Source: Aurantiacibacter atlanticus
GTDB taxonomy: Bacteria > Pseudomonadota > Alphaproteobacteria > Sphingomonadales > Sphingomonadaceae
Assembly (NCBI RefSeq): GCF_001077815.2
Contig: NZ_CP011310.1
Location: 1,302,001 to 1,366,000 of the forward strand
Length of the DNA stretch: 64,000 nucleotides
Direction of reading: 5' to 3'
The position numbers and the translations under genes were made by a program. Under the pieces are notes generated by a model, which searched no databases, was not told the origin of the DNA, and saw only the letters and a program-made list of their open reading frames with translations. Positions 62,532 through 64,000 of the stretch are shown in pieces (the first letter of the stretch is position 1; every line of letters starts with the position of its first letter).

Positions 62532-63133
62532 TGGGATCGCTGGTACATGACGATCATCTGGAACGCCGCAACCGCCGCACCATGCTGGTGGCATTTGGCG
62601 CGGCGCTGGCCATGCTTGGGCTGGGCTATGCTGCTGTGCCGCTTTACGATCTGTTCTGCCGTGTCACCGGCTTTGGCGGCACCACGCAGGTCGCTTCGGA
62701 GGCCGAGGCGGACATCGCAGCCCGTCTGGCGGCCAGTGCTGGCGGACAAACCTATTCGATTCGATTTGATGCCAATACAGCGCGCAACATGCCGTGGGAT
62801 TTCCGTCCCGTGCAGGTGACGGACACGATCACCATCGGTCAACGGGACATGGCGACCTATATTGCTCGCAATAATTCGTCTGAGCCGGTGACAGGTACTG
62901 CCACTTTCAATGTGGAGCCCAAGCAGGCAGGCCGCTATTTCAACAAGATACAGTGCTTCTGTTTCACAGAGCAGACATTGCAGCCCGGGCAGGAAGTGCG
63001 GATGCCGGTTTTGTATTACGTCGATCCTGCGGCGCTGGATGATCCCAATATGGAAGGGGTAGAGCAAATTACGCTAAGCTATACCTTCCATCGCGCAATC
63101 GAAAATGAAGAACAGGCAGAACAAGGCATCTAA
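62531..63133 (+). CDS. ctaG: Cytochrome c oxidase assembly protein CtaG/Cox11
   Basis: Membrane-anchored copper chaperone that delivers CuB to subunit I. 200 residues: one N-terminal helix (about 16-38, ending near AAVPLYDLFCRVTGFGG) and a periplasmic immunoglobulin-like domain. The copper-binding CFCF motif is in KIQCFCFTEQTLQPGQE. The start overlaps the small membrane protein gene by one base. Confidence 0.96.
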   Translation: MGSLVHDDHLERRNRRTMLVAFGAALAMLGLGYAAVPLYDLFCRVTGFGGTTQVASEAEADIAARLAASAGGQTYSIRFDANTARNMPWDFRPVQVTDTITIGQRDMATYIARNNSSEPVTGTATFNVEPKQAGRYFNKIQCFCFTEQTLQPGQEVRMPVLYYVDPAALDDPNMEGVEQITLSYTFHRAIENEEQAEQGI

Positions 63134-63198
63134 GGCTCTGGACCCGCGGCTGCGCGGACATTAAGGGCCTTATCAAACGCAAATAGCAGGACTGAATT

Positions 63199-64000
63199 AT
63201 GGCCGGCGCCAAAAACCACGATTATCACATTCTCGCACCTGACATCTGGCCGGTGGTCGGCGCGCTTTCTGCGCTGACCTTCACCACCGGCATGGTGATG
63301 TTCATGCATAATGACTTGGAAATGTTCAGCACATCCTGGCGCATCGTTCTGGGCCTGGGCATCGCGGGTCTCATCGCCACTTTCTATGGCTGGTTTGCCA
63401 AGGTCGTGAAAGAGGCGGAGCGCGGCGATCATACGCCTGTTGTGCAGCTTCACATGCGCTATGGCATGATCTTGTTTATCGCTTCGGAAGTGATGTTTTT
63501 TGTCGGCTGGTTCTGGAGCTGGTTCGATTTCGCCCTGTTCCCCGCCCCGCTGGAATATCTGGGTGATGGTATCTGGCAGAACCTGATTGGTCAGGAAGGT
63601 GCTGCTGCCGTTCTCCACTTTCCGCCCGAAGGCATCGATGTGCTCGATCCCTTCTCCCTCCCGCTGCTCAACACAATCATCCTCCTGTGTTCGGGCACAA
63701 CGGTCACCTGGGCGCATCATTCGCTCATTCATGGCGACCGCGATGGCCTCAAGAAGGGCCTGTGGCTCACCATCGCCCTGGGCGTATTGTTCTCAGCGAT
63801 TCAGGTCTATGAATACAGCCATGCGGACTTCGGCTTTGGCGGTGTAAGCTATTCCAGCGCCTTTTACATGGCGACAGGTTTTCACGGCTTTCACGTGCTG
63901 GTCGGCACGATTTTCCTGATCGTCTGCCTTGTGCGGACCTACAAGGGCCATTTCACCCCGCGTCAACACTTCGGCTTTGAAGCGGCGGCGTGGTATTGGC
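63199..64000 (+). CDS. ctaE: Cytochrome c oxidase subunit III (cut by window end)
   Basis: The frame is open from ATG 63199 to the window edge, about 267 codons. It reads MAGAKNHDYHILAPDIWPVV at the start. It continues with RYGMILFIASEVMFFVGWFWSWF, CSGTTVTWAHHSLIHGDR and the lipid-pocket segment ATGFHGFHVLVGTIFL (cores quoted). These are typical of subunit III. Only the last few residues appear to be missing. It completes the ctaC-ctaD-ctaB-ctaG-ctaE order. Confidence 0.95.
   Translation, partial: MAGAKNHDYHILAPDIWPVVGALSALTFTTGMVMFMHNDLEMFSTSWRIVLGLGIAGLIATFYGWFAKVVKEAERGDHTPVVQLHMRYGMILFIASEVMFFVGWFWSWFDFALFPAPLEYLGDGIWQNLIGQEGAAAVLHFPPEGIDVLDPFSLPLLNTIILLCSGTTVTWAHHSLIHGDRDGLKKGLWLTIALGVLFSAIQVYEYSHADFGFGGVSYSSAFYMATGFHGFHVLVGTIFLIVCLVRTYKGHFTPRQHFGFEAAAWYW

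Noticed and set aside
1..64000. CRISPR arrays, insertion sequences, prophage, integrase or defence islands
   Set aside because: No spaced direct repeats, transposase, integrase, phage structural or restriction/toxin genes were recognised; the window is core chromosome.

Overview
The window looks like ordinary chromosome of an alphaproteobacterium of the order Sphingomonadales, most likely family Erythrobacteraceae. This is an inference from gene content and order: tsaD-gpsA divergent from hemC-hemD-mic60-like, pyrE-pdxJ-acpS-lepB, serC-serA-hisZ-purA, argH-lptM-lysA, ctaD-ctaB-ctaG-ctaE, and several DUF3617 genes. GC content looks moderately high, coding density is very high, and many genes overlap as ATGA or TGATG. 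I see no insertion sequence, prophage, integron or CRISPR array. There is one tRNA gene, tRNA-Val(UAC).

Layout. 1-1695: end of bioD plus bioA (biotin). 1692-5797: maleylacetoacetate isomerase, homogentisate dioxygenase, fumarylacetoacetase and a pirin (tyrosine/homogentisate catabolism). 5851-10539: a four-gene MacAB-TolC-like export operon on the minus strand. 10796-16514: a DUF3445 haem N-demethylase-like protein, a PilZ protein, a class III CoA-transferase, an OmpA protein with 25 consecutive prolines, glutaryl-CoA dehydrogenase and a single-domain response regulator. 16605-21765: a membrane helix-hairpin-helix protein, a 30-residue membrane protein, a second OmpA-domain protein, a polysaccharide flippase, gpsA and tsaD. 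21826-24429: hemC, hemD and a mitofilin-like protein. 24464-30649: a UbiH-type monooxygenase, a DsbD/ScsB-type reductase, a lipoprotein and uvrB. 30806-32610: three tandem DUF3617 proteins. 32684-33475: an alpha/beta hydrolase.

33554-37581 holds the least understood system: a circularly permuted ATP-grasp ligase, an alpha-E protein, a transglutaminase-like protein and the proteasome-like peptidase Anbu, all co-directional. A FixJ/LuxR-type regulator with a degenerate receiver follows, behind a 190-bp spacer rich in inverted repeats. The combination suggests synthesis or attachment of a peptide or isopeptide mark together with its removal. The association of these families is already known from comparative genomics, but its chemistry is, to my knowledge, unresolved.

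38531-53365: an extensin-like protein, serine biosynthesis genes with a structured serC leader, hisZ, an aldo/keto reductase, purA, a MarR-type regulator with an uncharacterised N-terminal domain, asparaginase, tRNA-Val, a decayed flavoprotein fragment, a TlpA-like thioredoxin, argH, lptM, lysA, a siroheme synthase with a stump of a methyltransferase domain, and ruvX. 53344-58303 is a minus-strand operon with pyrE, pdxJ, acpS, lepB, an AI-2E transporter and a DUF3089 protein. 58518-64000 is the aa3-type cytochrome c oxidase operon, cut off inside subunit III.
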